Positions 9,458 through 18,410 of a DNA stretch of 64,000 bases are shown here, piece after piece. This stretch comes from Mesorhizobium huakuii (GTDB lineage: Bacteria; Pseudomonadota; Alphaproteobacteria; Rhizobiales; Rhizobiaceae). Position numbers and translations under genes: made by a program. The stretch is taken from assembly GCF_014189455.1 (NCBI RefSeq), contig NZ_CP050298.1:62001-126000 (forward strand). Reading direction: 5' to 3'. Positions within the stretch are counted from its first letter, which is position 1. Each line of letters opens with the position of its first letter. The notes beneath the pieces are model-generated. The model was not told where the DNA came from. It worked only from the letters and a program-made list of their open reading frames with translations, and searched no databases.

Positions 9458-9549
9458 TTTGTTATGTGGCGCTCGGCATCCTCACCGGCCTGCCGCTTCT
9501 GGCCCGCGGCGGCCGACGCCACATCTCTACCGAAGCCACATTACGCATC
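9458..9549 (+). repeat. RIT terminal inverted repeat, right
   Basis: Mirrors 6144-6235. Its outer edge merges with the 5' arm of intron domain V (GATGCG shared by both). Confidence 0.85.
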
Positions 9550-9566
9550 CGGCTTTCCGACTGGTT

Positions 9567-10895
9567 TCATCGTGAGGCACACGGCGGCGGTCCAATGTGC
9601 ACGCGTCGAAGACGCAGGACACCAAGTTTTCCGAAGACAATGTCGTCGGAGAAACGCTGTGTGCCGCGTCCCTGCACCTTGTGCCGTTTGCGCAGGAAGG
9701 TGCGAACACGGTCATAGACGTGGTTGTCGACCGCTCGATAGGCCGGCAAGCGTGTTCCATAGCCAAAGTAGCCTGACCAGCCGCGCAGAAGCCTGTTCAG
9801 CCGGGTGCAGACCACGGGCCACGGCTCTTTGTTACCGTTTACCAAGTGATCGCCAATCTTCGTTTTGATCCGTTGCACGCTCTTCTTGGATGGGCTCGCA
9901 CCCAGGTACCAATGGCCGTCTTTCCGGTAGCGGTGAGGTCCGAACGTATAGCCAAGGAAGTCGAAAGGCTCCGTGCGGGCATCCTTCACCGAGGTCTTGG
10001 CCTCGTTGAGTGTCAGCCCGAGTTTCGTCATCACCGTCCGCGTCCACGCCAGCGCCTCGACCGCGTGCCCGCGGCTGAGGATGACGAAGTCATCGGCATA
10101 GGAGATGACATGCGCACGGAACGCCTCGCCGCGTCCGGTGAGCCGCCAATGTTTCAGGAACCGGTTCATGTAGATGACCGAGAGCAGCGGGCTTGCGACC
10201 CCACCTTGCGGCGTGCCGCGCGTGCTGCTCTTACCACCGCTCACGTGCCGTTTCCCGTCACCGTCCCGCTCTTCGATCGGCGCTTTCAGCCACAGCTTGA
10301 TCAGCCGCAGCACGTGCCGGTCGACAATGCGTCGGGCCACCGATTTGAGGAGGTCCGAATGCGGAATCGTGTCGAAGTATTTCGACAAATCGGCGTCTAC
10401 CACGTCCGTGTGGCCCCGGCAGACAAGCCGGTGCACTTCCTTGATTGCGTCGGTCCCACTGCGTCTGGGCCGATAGCCATAGGCACCATCCTCGAAGTCC
10501 GCCTCGAATATCGGTTCCAGCACCAGCTTCGCGGCGGTCTGAACCACCCGGTCCCGAATGGTCGGGATGCCGAGCGGACGTTCGCCGCCCCCCGGCTTCG
10601 GGATCATCACCCGTCGCACCGGCTGCGGCCGATAGGTCTTCGAGACAAGTTCCTCGCGCAGGCCCGCCAGCCACCTCTCCGCGCCTTCCGCCTCGATCTT
10701 CGCGAAGGTCACATTGTCCACGCCCGGCGAACCCGCATTGGCGCGGGCCAGCGCATAGGCATGGCGCAGCATGTCCTCACGGCAGATCTTGTCGTAGAGC
10801 ACGTAGAAGCGGAAAGCGGGCTCCGCCTTCGCCTTACGGTACAGCTTCCTCTGAAGGTTCCTGATCTTTTCGGGTGTTTCGAGGCTCATCGCCAA
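9567..10895 (-). CDS. ltrA: Group II intron reverse transcriptase/maturase
   Basis: A 442-residue intron-encoded protein. The RT fingers/palm span ~60-330, with GTPQGGVASPLLSVIYMN and the catalytic VISYADDFVIL box. The maturase X/thumb domain follows (RGWSGYFGYG). No HNH endonuclease domain is seen, as in several bacterial intron classes that use replication forks. It normally helps fold and splice its own intron and copies it into DNA by target-primed reverse transcription. The reading frame is intact, but the intron RNA is split by the RIT element, so it could act only in trans. Confidence 0.92.
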   Translation of the reverse strand: MAMSLETPEKIRNLQRKLYRKAKAEPAFRFYVLYDKICREDMLRHAYALARANAGSPGVDNVTFAKIEAEGAERWLAGLREELVSKTYRPQPVRRVMIPKPGGGERPLGIPTIRDRVVQTAAKLVLEPIFEADFEDGAYGYRPRRSGTDAIKEVHRLVCRGHTDVVDADLSKYFDTIPHSDLLKSVARRIVDRHVLRLIKLWLKAPIEERDGDGKRHVSGGKSSTRGTPQGGVASPLLSVIYMNRFLKHWRLTGRGEAFRAHVISYADDFVILSRGHAVEALAWTRTVMTKLGLTLNEAKTSVKDARTEPFDFLGYTFGPHRYRKDGHWYLGASPSKKSVQRIKTKIGDHLVNGNKEPWPVVCTRLNRLLRGWSGYFGYGTRLPAYRAVDNHVYDRVRTFLRKRHKVQGRGTQRFSDDIVFGKLGVLRLRRVHIGPPPCASR

Positions 10896-11379
10896 TCACC
10901 CCCTCCTCACCAACGTCAAAAGCACACCAGAAGTCAGGGCCCTTCCCTCCACCGGCATTACCCGGCTTCAGCGGTATTATGACCCTGTCCGACTCCCACC
11001 GGCACCGCCGCCCTGACGGCTGCGTTGAGGCCGCTACCCTCATGCCGAGCGGGTCTCCCCCGTTACCCGTATCACCCTTCCGACGTGCCGTGCCCATTAC
11101 CCCGGCGGATCGAACGGGTGCACATGTCGATTGCTTCCCCGTTCGCGCGGCCTTCCCCGAAATTCAGGCGGGTCGGCATCCACATCATCACTTTCGAGGC
11201 CTGCTCAGGCTTCACTCACGTTACGGCCCATCGGATTGCTCAACCGCCCAAGGCGGCCTTTGTCACGAGGCTTCGACCCGGCCAGTTGCCCGACCGAGCC
11301 GCTCGTCAGCTACCAGACCAATCGACTACTATCTGGGTGGAACCTTCCTCCACTGGTGATACGCCCCATCGGGGCGCAC

Positions 11380-11553
11380 TGAATTTTCCGGGCTAGCTGC
11401 CGCTAGCAAATAGGTCGGGTTCGACTGTCCAGATTTGAATTTTTCGATGGAGCGAAGCCCGGAAAAACCAGGGATTTCCGCCTCGAGGTAGGGCGCAAGC
11501 GCTGCCTGGTCGAGCGCAAGCGCCGACGTGTCGAGCGCGTTCGCGTCGCTCAT
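11380..11553 (-). pseudogene. Phosphotransferase-family (APH-like) gene, 5' exon only
   Basis: The first 58 codons (MSDANALDTSALALDQAALA...) contain IPGFSGLRSIEKFKSGQSNP, characteristic of APH/ACAD10-type phosphotransferases found in acyl-CoA catabolic clusters. The gene is cut at the group II intron's 5' splice site (11379/11380), and the 3' exon cannot be found beyond the intron. Its start overlaps the maoC stop (ATGA), so it was the distal gene of a maoC operon. Confidence 0.7.
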
Positions 11554-12050
11554 GCGGTCTCTGGCTGGCGCTCGATCAGCGTCAGCGTCAGCCAGCGCGC
11601 GGTCAGCGCCGGCTTCTTCGAGCCCTCGATCTCGATGGTCACGTCATGCGCCGTCTGCACCCAGCCCGACGGCCTGACCTTGACGTCGGCCAGCACGAAG
11701 CGGGTGCGGATGCGCGCACCGGTCTTCACTGGCGCCATGAAGCGCAGCGAATCGAAGCCGTGGTTGACGCCCATTTTGCTGTTTTCGAACGGCGGCATGG
11801 TCTCGAAGGTCATCGCCGACAACAGCGAAAGCGAGAGGAAACCGTGGGCGATGGTGCCACCGAACGGCGTCTCGCGCATGGCGCGCTCCGGATCGCAATG
11901 AATGAACTGGTGGTCGTCGGTGGCGTCGGCGAACCGGTCGATCATGCGCTGAGTAACCGCCCGCCATGGGGAGACGCCGAGTTCCTTGCCGACGCTGGCC
12001 AGAAGCACATCGAGACTGATCGGTTCCAAGCTGAAGTTCCTCCACTTCAC
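11550..12050 (-). CDS. maoC: MaoC-family (R)-specific enoyl-CoA hydratase/dehydratase
   Basis: 166 residues with a single hot-dog fold. The hydratase motif is visible as RFADATDDHQFIHCDPERA (catalytic Asp/His), followed by FGGTIAHGFLSLSLL. The family hydrates trans-2-enoyl-CoA to (R)-3-hydroxyacyl-CoA in fatty-acid breakdown or polyhydroxyalkanoate supply. It lies between an SDR remnant upstream and the phosphotransferase downstream, a grouping common in rhizobial acyl-CoA catabolic operons. The exact start is uncertain (MKWRNF, or an internal start). The frame is intact but the operon around it is destroyed. Confidence 0.85.
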   Translation of the reverse strand: MKWRNFSLEPISLDVLLASVGKELGVSPWRAVTQRMIDRFADATDDHQFIHCDPERAMRETPFGGTIAHGFLSLSLLSAMTFETMPPFENSKMGVNHGFDSLRFMAPVKTGARIRTRFVLADVKVRPSGWVQTAHDVTIEIEGSKKPALTARWLTLTLIERQPETA

Positions 12051-12074
12051 CCGCCGGCGTTCCGGTCGGACGTA

Positions 12075-12246
12075 TCATTCCTTGAACAGCGTCAGCCCAT
12101 GCTGCACCGACTGCCCGCCATCGATCGGCAGGATGGCGCCAGTAACATAGCTGCCGGCCCGGCTGCAAATAGAGCGTTGCGCCGGCAATGTCATCCGGTA
12201 CGCCGATGCGGCCAATCGGAACATGGCCGCCGACATGTTTGGCCGG
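12075..12246 (-). pseudogene. SDR oxidoreductase, C-terminal fragment with frameshift
   Basis: The minus-strand reading VPIGRIGVPDDIAGATLYL then SRAGSYVTGAILPIDGGQS is the typical C-terminal end of a short-chain dehydrogenase/reductase. A two-base loss near LYL shifts the frame. The N-terminal three quarters are replaced by an IS5 copy. It was probably co-transcribed with maoC. Confidence 0.75.
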
Positions 12247-13357
12247 CGTTGGTGCGCGGATATGAAATCGAACGCATTTCGATCTTTAATGTAGTTGGTT
12301 ATGCCTGCGTGACTTGACGCCGGATAGACTCCGGGCGTGCCCATGCCAGCATGCGGTTGAGAACGATGCACCCGATGGCAACCTCGGTCTGTTGAGCCGG
12401 AAGAGAGCGTGCTCGCAGGCGCCGTCCGATCAGCCCCTTGTATCGTCCGATGGCTGTTTCGCTCAGCGCCCGCTTGCCGTAGCCGGAGGCTGCCTGCCAT
12501 TTCAGCCGACCGTCGCTTGCGATTGCGGCAATGTGCTTGTCCCTTTGACCAGGCGGTCCGGCATCACCGCTTTCCACCGCCGTGGAACGCGGTGGAATGA
12601 CGATGTTCGCGGTTGCGCTGTGCTGCAGGATAGACCGATAGGTTGGCTTGCCGTCATAGGCTCCGTCGGCTGTGAACTGGTCGATCTCGCCGTCGATCTG
12701 ATCGAGCAGCGGTGCCACCTGGGAAGGATCATCCGTGTCCTGATCTGTCAGCCTTTGGGCAATGATCGCGCCACTTTTGGCATCCACTGCCAGATGCAGC
12801 TTGCGCCAGTTGCGACGTGATCTGGCGCCATGTTTCTGCTCCAGCCATTGCCCGGCGCCGTAGACTTTCAATCCCGTGCTATCGACAAGCCCATGCAGCG
12901 GGCCGTCCGGCTGCGGCGGGTTTCGTCGGGCTGATGGCTCCCACTTCTGTGCCCGACGGCTCAGCGTCGTATGATCTGGAACTGGGACTTTCAGCCCCAT
13001 GAGATCCAGCAGCGAGTGGAGCAATCCCTCGGTCTGGCGCAGCCGCATTGCGAAGACGCAACCCAGCGTCAGCGCTGTCTCAATGGCGAGATCGGAATAC
13101 CGGGCTTGGCCGCCGCGGGTCTTGCGTCGCGGAGCGCGCCATCCCGCCAGTGCCTCCGGCGTTACCCATAAGGTCAGGCTACCACGCCGGCGCAGACCTG
13201 CTTCGTAGTCACGCCAATTCGTCACCCTGAATTTCATCTTTCCGACGTGATGACGACGATCTGCGTGGTGTTTGTACGGCATGGCACTCAAATCAAGCTG
13301 ATTTCGATCCTGCCTGCCTATCGCCAAACCGTTGACAAAGGATCCATGCACCAACGC
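12246..13357 (-). mobile_element. IS5-family element, copy 2, intact
   Basis: Full-length 1112-bp copy on the minus strand with the same ends as copies 1 and 3. The flanks (SDR remnant on the left, unrelated DNA on the right) show no target duplication, consistent with recombination between IS copies. Confidence 0.88.
12299..13282 (-). CDS. IS5-family transposase (intact)
   Basis: 327 residues from MPYKHNADRRHH; an in-frame upstream ATG at 13354 would add 24 residues. The N-terminal DUF4096-like/DNA-binding part is followed by a DDE nuclease domain with LVDSTGLKVYG, FTADGAYD and the C-terminal E region KRALSETAIGRYKGL. The sequence is nearly identical to the copy at 22159-23142. All catalytic motifs are present, so this copy may still be active. 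Confidence 0.9.
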   Translation of the reverse strand: MPYKHHADRRHHVGKMKFRVTNWRDYEAGLRRRGSLTLWVTPEALAGWRAPRRKTRGGQARYSDLAIETALTLGCVFAMRLRQTEGLLHSLLDLMGLKVPVPDHTTLSRRAQKWEPSARRNPPQPDGPLHGLVDSTGLKVYGAGQWLEQKHGARSRRNWRKLHLAVDAKSGAIIAQRLTDQDTDDPSQVAPLLDQIDGEIDQFTADGAYDGKPTYRSILQHSATANIVIPPRSTAVESGDAGPPGQRDKHIAAIASDGRLKWQAASGYGKRALSETAIGRYKGLIGRRLRARSLPAQQTEVAIGCIVLNRMLAWARPESIRRQVTQA

Positions 13358-13741
13358 TTATCTGATGCGGATTTGACATTCTGCTTTTCTTTCTTCGTTC
13401 CATCGATCGCGGTGTCATCCACGAAATGAAGGTCGGTCGGCGGCTCCGGGCTCGCAACGAACGAGTTTCAAAACTCGTGCCAATTCGGCCGACCCAGCAG
13501 AAGAAAAACATTGTGATTGTTGTGATTGCCTTTCAGCGGATTAGCCGAGGCCAGACACGAGCTCAGCGAAATAGGCCTGTGTCGCGGACCCAACAAAGGC
13601 GACAGAACAGTGTCGGATAGTACGGTCGTCAAACGCCAGACCGACGACACCTTCTTTATAGCGTTGATGGTGTAGACGCCCGCGACGACCGCAGTGTGTG
13701 GCAAAGTGGAGTTGTTTAAACCACCATTGGAGATGGGCATC
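13358..13741. other. Gene-free stretch; probable IS110 left non-coding end
   Basis: No convincing gene. Part of this region, next to the IS110 transposase start, is the position where IS110-family elements encode their bridge (seeker) RNA. I could not establish the fold or the element's left tip by eye. Confidence 0.35.
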
Positions 13742-14767
13742 ATGAGCGAAGTTCGTACGATCGGTTTGGATTTAGCCAAGAACGTGTTTCAGGTCCACGG
13801 GGCTGACGAAACAGGTGCTGTTGTGTTTCGCAAGCAATTGCGGCGCGGGCGGGTTTTGAAATTCTTTGGTGGCCTGCCACGGTGCCTGGTTGCGATGGAA
13901 GCCTGCGGAAGCTCGCATTTCTGGGCGCGTGAGATAGGGCATTTGGGACACGAAGTCCGTATGATCCCACCGGCCTACGTGAAGCCCTTTTTGAAGCGGC
14001 AGAAGAACGACATGGCTGATGCTGAGGCGATCTGCGAGGCGGCGCAACGACCAACGATGCGCTTTGTTGCCGTGAAGAGCGAAGAAAGACAAGCCGCAGC
14101 AGTGGTGTTGCGCACCCGCGATCTGCTGATCCGGCAGCGCACGCAGACCATCAATGCGCTGCGCGGCCACCTTGCGGAATTTGGTGAAGTCGTGCCGCAG
14201 GGTTTAAGCTTCGCTTCGAAACTGATTGCGATGATTGAGGATCCGCAAACGGCTCTTCCAGAAACTGCGCGGACTGCTCTGCGGTTTCTGACAGCAAGCT
14301 TGTCCCAACTGAATGATCAGATTCGCGTGCTGGATGCACAGATTGTGCGCCGGGCTCGTGAAGATGAGACCGCACGCCGGTTGATGACAGTTCCCGGAAT
14401 TGGCCCATTGATTGCCACCGCACTGGTGGCTCTGGCGCCATCGCCTGAAACCTTCAAACGTGGGCGGGACTTCGCCGCATGGCTTGGGCTTGTGCCGCGA
14501 CAACATTCGACAGGCGGCAAACAGCGTCTCGGCTCCACGACGAAGATGGGGGATCGATCTCTGCGGCGGCTCCTGATCATAGGGGCCAATAGCGAGCTTG
14601 TGTGGCGCGCCCGCAAGGGTGCAACACCAGGCACGTGGCTGGCCAAGATGCTGGCGCATAAACCCCCGATGCTGGTGAGGGTGGCGCTTGCCAACAAGAT
14701 GGCGCGAATGATCTGGGCTATCATGGCCAAGGGAGGAATATACAGAGCTCCGGTTGCTGCGGTCTAA
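13742..14767 (+). CDS. IS110-family transposase (DEDD recombinase)
   Basis: About 341 residues from the ATG at 13742, preceded by a GGAG box. The N-terminal RuvC-like DEDD domain starts TIGLDLAKNVFQVHG and carries KNDMADAEAI. The C-terminal Transposase_20 domain has VPGIGPLIATALVA and the catalytic Ser region (GLVPRQHSTGGKQRLG). The frame is intact. The ~337 bases after the stop (14768-15104) hold no gene and may include the element's right end. IS110 elements have no clear inverted repeats, so boundaries are not given. Confidence 0.9.
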   Translation: MSEVRTIGLDLAKNVFQVHGADETGAVVFRKQLRRGRVLKFFGGLPRCLVAMEACGSSHFWAREIGHLGHEVRMIPPAYVKPFLKRQKNDMADAEAICEAAQRPTMRFVAVKSEERQAAAVVLRTRDLLIRQRTQTINALRGHLAEFGEVVPQGLSFASKLIAMIEDPQTALPETARTALRFLTASLSQLNDQIRVLDAQIVRRAREDETARRLMTVPGIGPLIATALVALAPSPETFKRGRDFAAWLGLVPRQHSTGGKQRLGSTTKMGDRSLRRLLIIGANSELVWRARKGATPGTWLAKMLAHKPPMLVRVALANKMARMIWAIMAKGGIYRAPVAAV

Positions 14768-15104
14768 AGCCAACGTAACCGAGGGGACGTCGCAGCGAGA
14801 GAGGTCATCGGAAGTATGGCGCAACGGTCGTGAGACGGGATCAGGAAAACCAGTGTGCACCAAAGTGTCTCAAGAGCACGCGGCGTTGATTTGGACCTGA
14901 CCTGCGAACACCATAAGGGCCCGCGGCATGTGTGAAAGCCGCATCACAGGCCGGACACATGTCAGCACCCGACAACGCGCAATGCCAACTAAAGATTCCT
15001 CTTGCCAAACGGGCGTCTACACATGGTGCACGGATCGTTTATTGATCTGGGTTTAGGGAAGCGGCAACCGCAGTAGCCTTTGTAGCGTAGCCATGACTTT
15101 CGAA

Positions 15105-15925
15105 GGCACAGTAAAGTTATCAGCGGATTGATGCAGCGATAGCTGGCCGGGACGACTGTCACGCTGCGGCGACACACGCGATTTTGTTCCAGATTTGCAT
15201 GGCGGCGTTACGCAGGTCTCGATGTTGAGCCGATGACAGCGTATTGCGGGGAAGGTGGAACAGGTTGGCAATCGGATCACGGATGGAAACGAACCGCTGA
15301 AGCTGGCGTGCCGACTTGAAGCGTTTCACGGTCCTTTCCCGTTGTCGGGTCGGCTGGTGCGAATTTTCCGCTCGATTATTGAGGCCTTTGTGCGACCGGT
15401 GTTCGACACCGGGCATGAGGTCGCGCCTGGCGGCATCATAGGACCGGTGCTTGTCGGTGCTCATGACCCGTGCTGTCTGCCCTTGAGCCTTCAGCAACTT
15501 GCGCATCAGACGCTTTGCCGGCCTTGGCATTTCGGCGGCTTTGCACCAGCACTTCGAGGACGAAGCCGTCCTGATCGACGGCACGCCAGAGCCACTGCTT
15601 CTTGCCATTGATGGCCACCACACATTCGTCGAGATGCCATTTGTCGCCCAGGCAGCTGGCTGACCGTCGCGTGATCTCCCGGGCGAAATGCCGTCCGAAT
15701 TTCTCCGCCCAGCTTCGAATGGTCTGATGCGTGACGATAATGCCGCGGGCCGCCAGCATGTCCTCAACCATGCGCAGGCTGAGCGGAAAGCGAAAGTAGA
15801 GCCATACCGCGTGCGCAATGATCTCGGCGGGAAAGCGGTGGCGACGATAGAGCGGATCACGAGCAACTTCTGACATGCCCCATGTACGCACATCTTCATC
15901 AGCCGTCGGTTAACTTTACGGCGCC
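15105..15925 (-). mobile_element. IS6-family element A, defective
   Basis: 821 bp with ends GGCACAGTAAAGTTATC on the left and, read inward from the right, GGCGCCGTAAAGTTAAC. It carries one transposase gene. A 113-bp piece of the same left end recurs at 19437-19549. IS6 elements generate cointegrates, so two copies could have mediated the intervening rearrangement. Confidence 0.85.
15159..15876 (-). pseudogene. IS6-family transposase, one frameshift
   Basis: N-terminal MSEVARDPLYRRHRFPAEII, then the DDE core: WHLDECVVAING (first Asp), VLVQSRRNAKA, VMSTDKHRSY (second Asp) and HKGLNNRAENSH (Glu). An extra G near 15520 breaks the frame after RRNAKA, so the second half continues in another frame to 15159. 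Otherwise full length (~237 residues). Confidence 0.85.
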
Positions 15926-16022
15926 GTGATGTATGTTGCGTGGTCCGGTCCTGAAGATACCGCGCTCCGGATAGAGCCCTCGACCGATGCCAAGGGGACC
16001 ACCCATCTGGTTTCCGGGACGA

Positions 16023-16480
16023 TCATGCCGCCTTGGCGTCGGTCAGCGCCCTGTCCAAGGCGTCCTTGATCGGCTTGGTGACGGCGGCCACTCCCTTGGT
16101 ACACTGAGGGCCTGGAATTCCTTGGCCTGCTCCACATACATTTCGACCCGCTTGCGCCAGAAGCTCGACTGCAGCGCGATAACTTGGGACGGCAACTTGG
16201 CGCCAACCAACGCCTGTAGATGCGAGAGGTCTGCCTCGGCATTGGCCCGCAATGCAGCGATCGTCTTCAGCGACAGTTCGGCACCGACCGTTTTTGTGTT
16301 TTCGAAGATGGATTCGAGCATTTTCTGGGCGTCCTCAGCACTGGACGCGAATCTGACAAGAACTCCTGTCGACAGCTCGCCCGCCTTTTCGGCGACTACA
16401 CGCATCTGGTCGACGGCTTTGGCAAGGTCTAATGCCGGGAAGTGGATGGTTTCGACGTCGTGATCTTCGGTCTTGGTCAT
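16023..16480 (-). pseudogene. Phasin-family gene, frameshifted near its end
   Basis: The start MTKTEDHDVETIHFP at 16480 is followed by the helical phasin core (RVVAEKAGELSTG, FENTKTVGAELSLK, EADLSHLQALVGAKL). It is ~75% like the intact phasin at 29860-30315 by eye. Two extra bases near 16105 replace the C-terminal TKGVA..VTKPIKDAL helix with an out-of-frame tail ending at about 16043. The original stop would be at 16023. Phasins coat polyhydroxyalkanoate granules. The loss affects only the last ~25 residues, so some function is conceivable. Confidence 0.75.
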
Positions 16481-16833
16481 TTCGTTGTCCTTCAGGTCGA
16501 CGATCTCTCTGAGGTGCGCATGCTCTTTTTTGCATTGCACGAGGGCTCCTTTTGCCGTGGGCAAGCCAGCACCTAGTTTTCGTTCGCTAACCGGTATCTT
16601 CTCTACCGTGTGCCACTAAGGCGGCAATGCAACACGCATCTTCCGTTTGAAAAGTGCAAAAGGACATCTGGACTGTAGCACAGTATATGATCGTACAAAT
16701 AATTTGATGTGTTAATATTATGATAAATGGTGGCGCGCGCCCTTTACAATTTCGACGCATTTATGCTTTTCCCGTAGCGGAGAGCGATCCCGGCATTGTT
16801 GTGTTTTGCGACGCCTTTACCCGGTAATTTAAT

Positions 16834-18322
16834 GGGTCGGCCCTGAATAACGGCTAAGGCGTTGATATTCCGAACGCGTGAAGACGGGTGAAAGCATCCG
16901 ATTTCGCCGTTTTCGGCTGGAGTGCTTGCAGGCACCAGGCAAGCCAAAGAGCGAGAACCGTGAGGATCAGGCGCAGATTGTGGCCTGCGGCGACGAGCAG
17001 CGCATTGATCGCATCGCCATCATGGCCGAGTAGGAAGTTGCGGTCCAGTCGGCCGTCGGTCTTCATGTGACCGATGGTGGCCTCGATGGCCGATCGTCGT
17101 TTCAGTTCCCGACGCATGGTGGCCGTCAGGCCACGCTTGCGGCCGGCGATCATCACCGATCCCGAGCCGGCATAGTCGTGGCCGCGATAGCCCTTGTCGA
17201 CGTAGATGCGGTCCGGATCGACGCCGCCGATCTCCACCGCCTGATCGACCGTTGCTGCAAGCGTGTGGCCATCATACGGATTACCCTCGAACGCCTTGGC
17301 CGCCAGCACGAGGCCCTCGCGATTGGTTGCCGCGATCCCGACCTTGCAGCCGACTTCGTAAGGGTTGCGGGCTTTGCCCTTCGAGAGGCAGACCACCTCG
17401 GGCGCGTGCAGGGAGTAGATCTTGTTCCTGTCCTTCGGCTTCTGCGCCAAGAGCCGCTCGACGAGCCCGAGCAACCGGGCAAATCTGGCCTCGAGTCCGG
17501 CATTGCCGGCGATCTTGCGGCCGACGTCGCGGAACACCCGGCCGAGATAGGTGCGAAGGCGCTTGAGTTCGCGACGCATCCGGCGGAACTGCCGGGCATG
17601 CGCATAGCGACCTGCCCGCACTGCCGCTGCCTTGGCCAGCCGCGTGTGGCTCTGCCTGAGCTCGATGCCGCACCGCTTGGCCTGACGCACCAGGATCTGG
17701 ATTGCCTTGAGGTAGAGCCGGCTGTCGGTGGGGTGGGCGATCGCCTTCGGCTGCACCGTCGTGTCGACGGTGATCCGCTCCAGCGAACCGGGCTTCGCAG
17801 TCCCCGTATCGAGTGCGACGTCGACGTTTGCCTTCAGCATTTCCTCCAGCCCCTCGGACCCGATCCGCTTGCGCCAGCGCGTCATCGTGCTGGCATCGAT
17901 CGGCGGCTCGTGCTGGAAGAACTCGAAGCCGCAGAACAATTGCCAGTACGGGTTCTCAACCCAACGCTCCACCACTTCTTCGTCGGACAGGTCGTGGACG
18001 TGCTTGAGGTAATGCAGACCGACCATCAGCCGCGTCGGCTTGGCCGGCCTGCCGACCGGGCGATAAAACCCGCCAAACGCTTCGTCAAAGCGCGACCACG
18101 GCATCAATGCCGACAACCGGACCAGCGGATGGCGCGGATTGATGATGGCATCGAGGCGCTCGCGGAACAAATCATTCTTACCGGACGACGGACGGGCTGG
18201 AAGCATTGCAAAAACACCGGGAAACGACGGGATCGAAGGTGGTTTCCGGCATTCTCCAATACTTCACACCCGATGGGAATCCCTGCAACGCAAGGGATCC
18301 AAGAGTTTTTCAGGGCGAACTC
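16834..18322 (-). mobile_element. IS5-family element with DUF772-type transposase
   Basis: 1489 bp; imperfect ends GGGTCGGCCCTGAATAAC on the left and, read inward from the right, GAGTTCGCCCTGAAAAAC. This is a different group from the 1.1-kb IS5 copies. No target duplication was found by eye. Confidence 0.75.
16854..18206 (-). CDS. IS5-family transposase, DUF772 type
   Basis: 450 residues in one frame. The N-terminal DUF772 DNA-binding domain (~30-130, LKHVHDLSDEEVVERWVENP) precedes a DDE core containing ITVDTTVQPKAI (Asp), IYVDKGYRGHDY (Asp) and RRSAIEATIGHMKTDGRLDRN (Glu). All catalytic residues are visible and there is no frameshift, so the element may be competent to transpose. Its right end lies 89 bases upstream of the C48 protease remnant. 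Confidence 0.9.
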   Translation of the reverse strand: MLPARPSSGKNDLFRERLDAIINPRHPLVRLSALMPWSRFDEAFGGFYRPVGRPAKPTRLMVGLHYLKHVHDLSDEEVVERWVENPYWQLFCGFEFFQHEPPIDASTMTRWRKRIGSEGLEEMLKANVDVALDTGTAKPGSLERITVDTTVQPKAIAHPTDSRLYLKAIQILVRQAKRCGIELRQSHTRLAKAAAVRAGRYAHARQFRRMRRELKRLRTYLGRVFRDVGRKIAGNAGLEARFARLLGLVERLLAQKPKDRNKIYSLHAPEVVCLSKGKARNPYEVGCKVGIAATNREGLVLAAKAFEGNPYDGHTLAATVDQAVEIGGVDPDRIYVDKGYRGHDYAGSGSVMIAGRKRGLTATMRRELKRRSAIEATIGHMKTDGRLDRNFLLGHDGDAINALLVAAGHNLRLILTVLALWLAWCLQALQPKTAKSDAFTRLHAFGISTP

Positions 18323-18410
18323 TTTACTGAGTTAATGTGACATCCCCTCAAAACGCTCCCAGAACTAAAAATCTGCCAAAGTAGTGCTAGTCTAGCGTTG
18401 TTAAAAGCGA

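Larger units (their letters stand above)
6122..9544 (+). mobile_element. RIT element (recombinase in trio) inserted in intron domain V
   Basis: Three overlapping tyrosine recombinase genes (ritA-ritB-ritC) are flanked by ~92-bp inverted repeats, 6144-6235 and 9458-9549, which differ at only a few positions. Each repeat contains ATGTGGCG...CGCCACAT, an internal palindrome. This is the architecture described for RIT elements and resembles the y4rABC-type trios of pNGR234a. A further stem, CAAATGTG...CACATTTG (6123-6144), sits at the left tip. The bases (A/G)TGCG occur at both junctions and may be a target duplication. Confidence 0.8.
6023..11379 (-). mobile_element. Group II intron interrupted by a RIT element
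   Basis: On the minus strand the intron begins GTGCGCCCCGATGGGGCG at 11379, a typical GUGYG-type 5' end followed by the domain I region (10896-11379, GC-rich, structured, no gene). It carries a reverse transcriptase ORF and ends beyond domain V, somewhere between 6080 and 6023. Domain V is split: its 5' arm (AGTCGGAAAGCCGGATGCG) is at 9562-9544, and its 3' arm with the GAAA loop (TGCGGGAAATCCGCACGTCC, then GGTTTGATGAG) is at 6121-6091. About 3.4 kb of foreign DNA lies between. The intron interrupts a phosphotransferase gene; the 3' exon is not recognisable. With domain V split it cannot splice. Confidence 0.75.

Noticed and set aside
9846..10982. Plus-strand frame of 378 codons opposite the intron reverse transcriptase
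   Set aside because: Antisense shadow; His/Pro/Arg-rich with no domain.
13293..13511. Minus-strand small frame containing MERRKKSRMSNPHQI
   Set aside because: Extends into the IS5 end; no ribosome site or conserved context, so not called.
17067..18335. Long plus-strand frame (422 codons) opposite the DUF772 transposase
   Set aside because: Antisense shadow of a GC-rich transposase gene; composition is typical of antisense frames.
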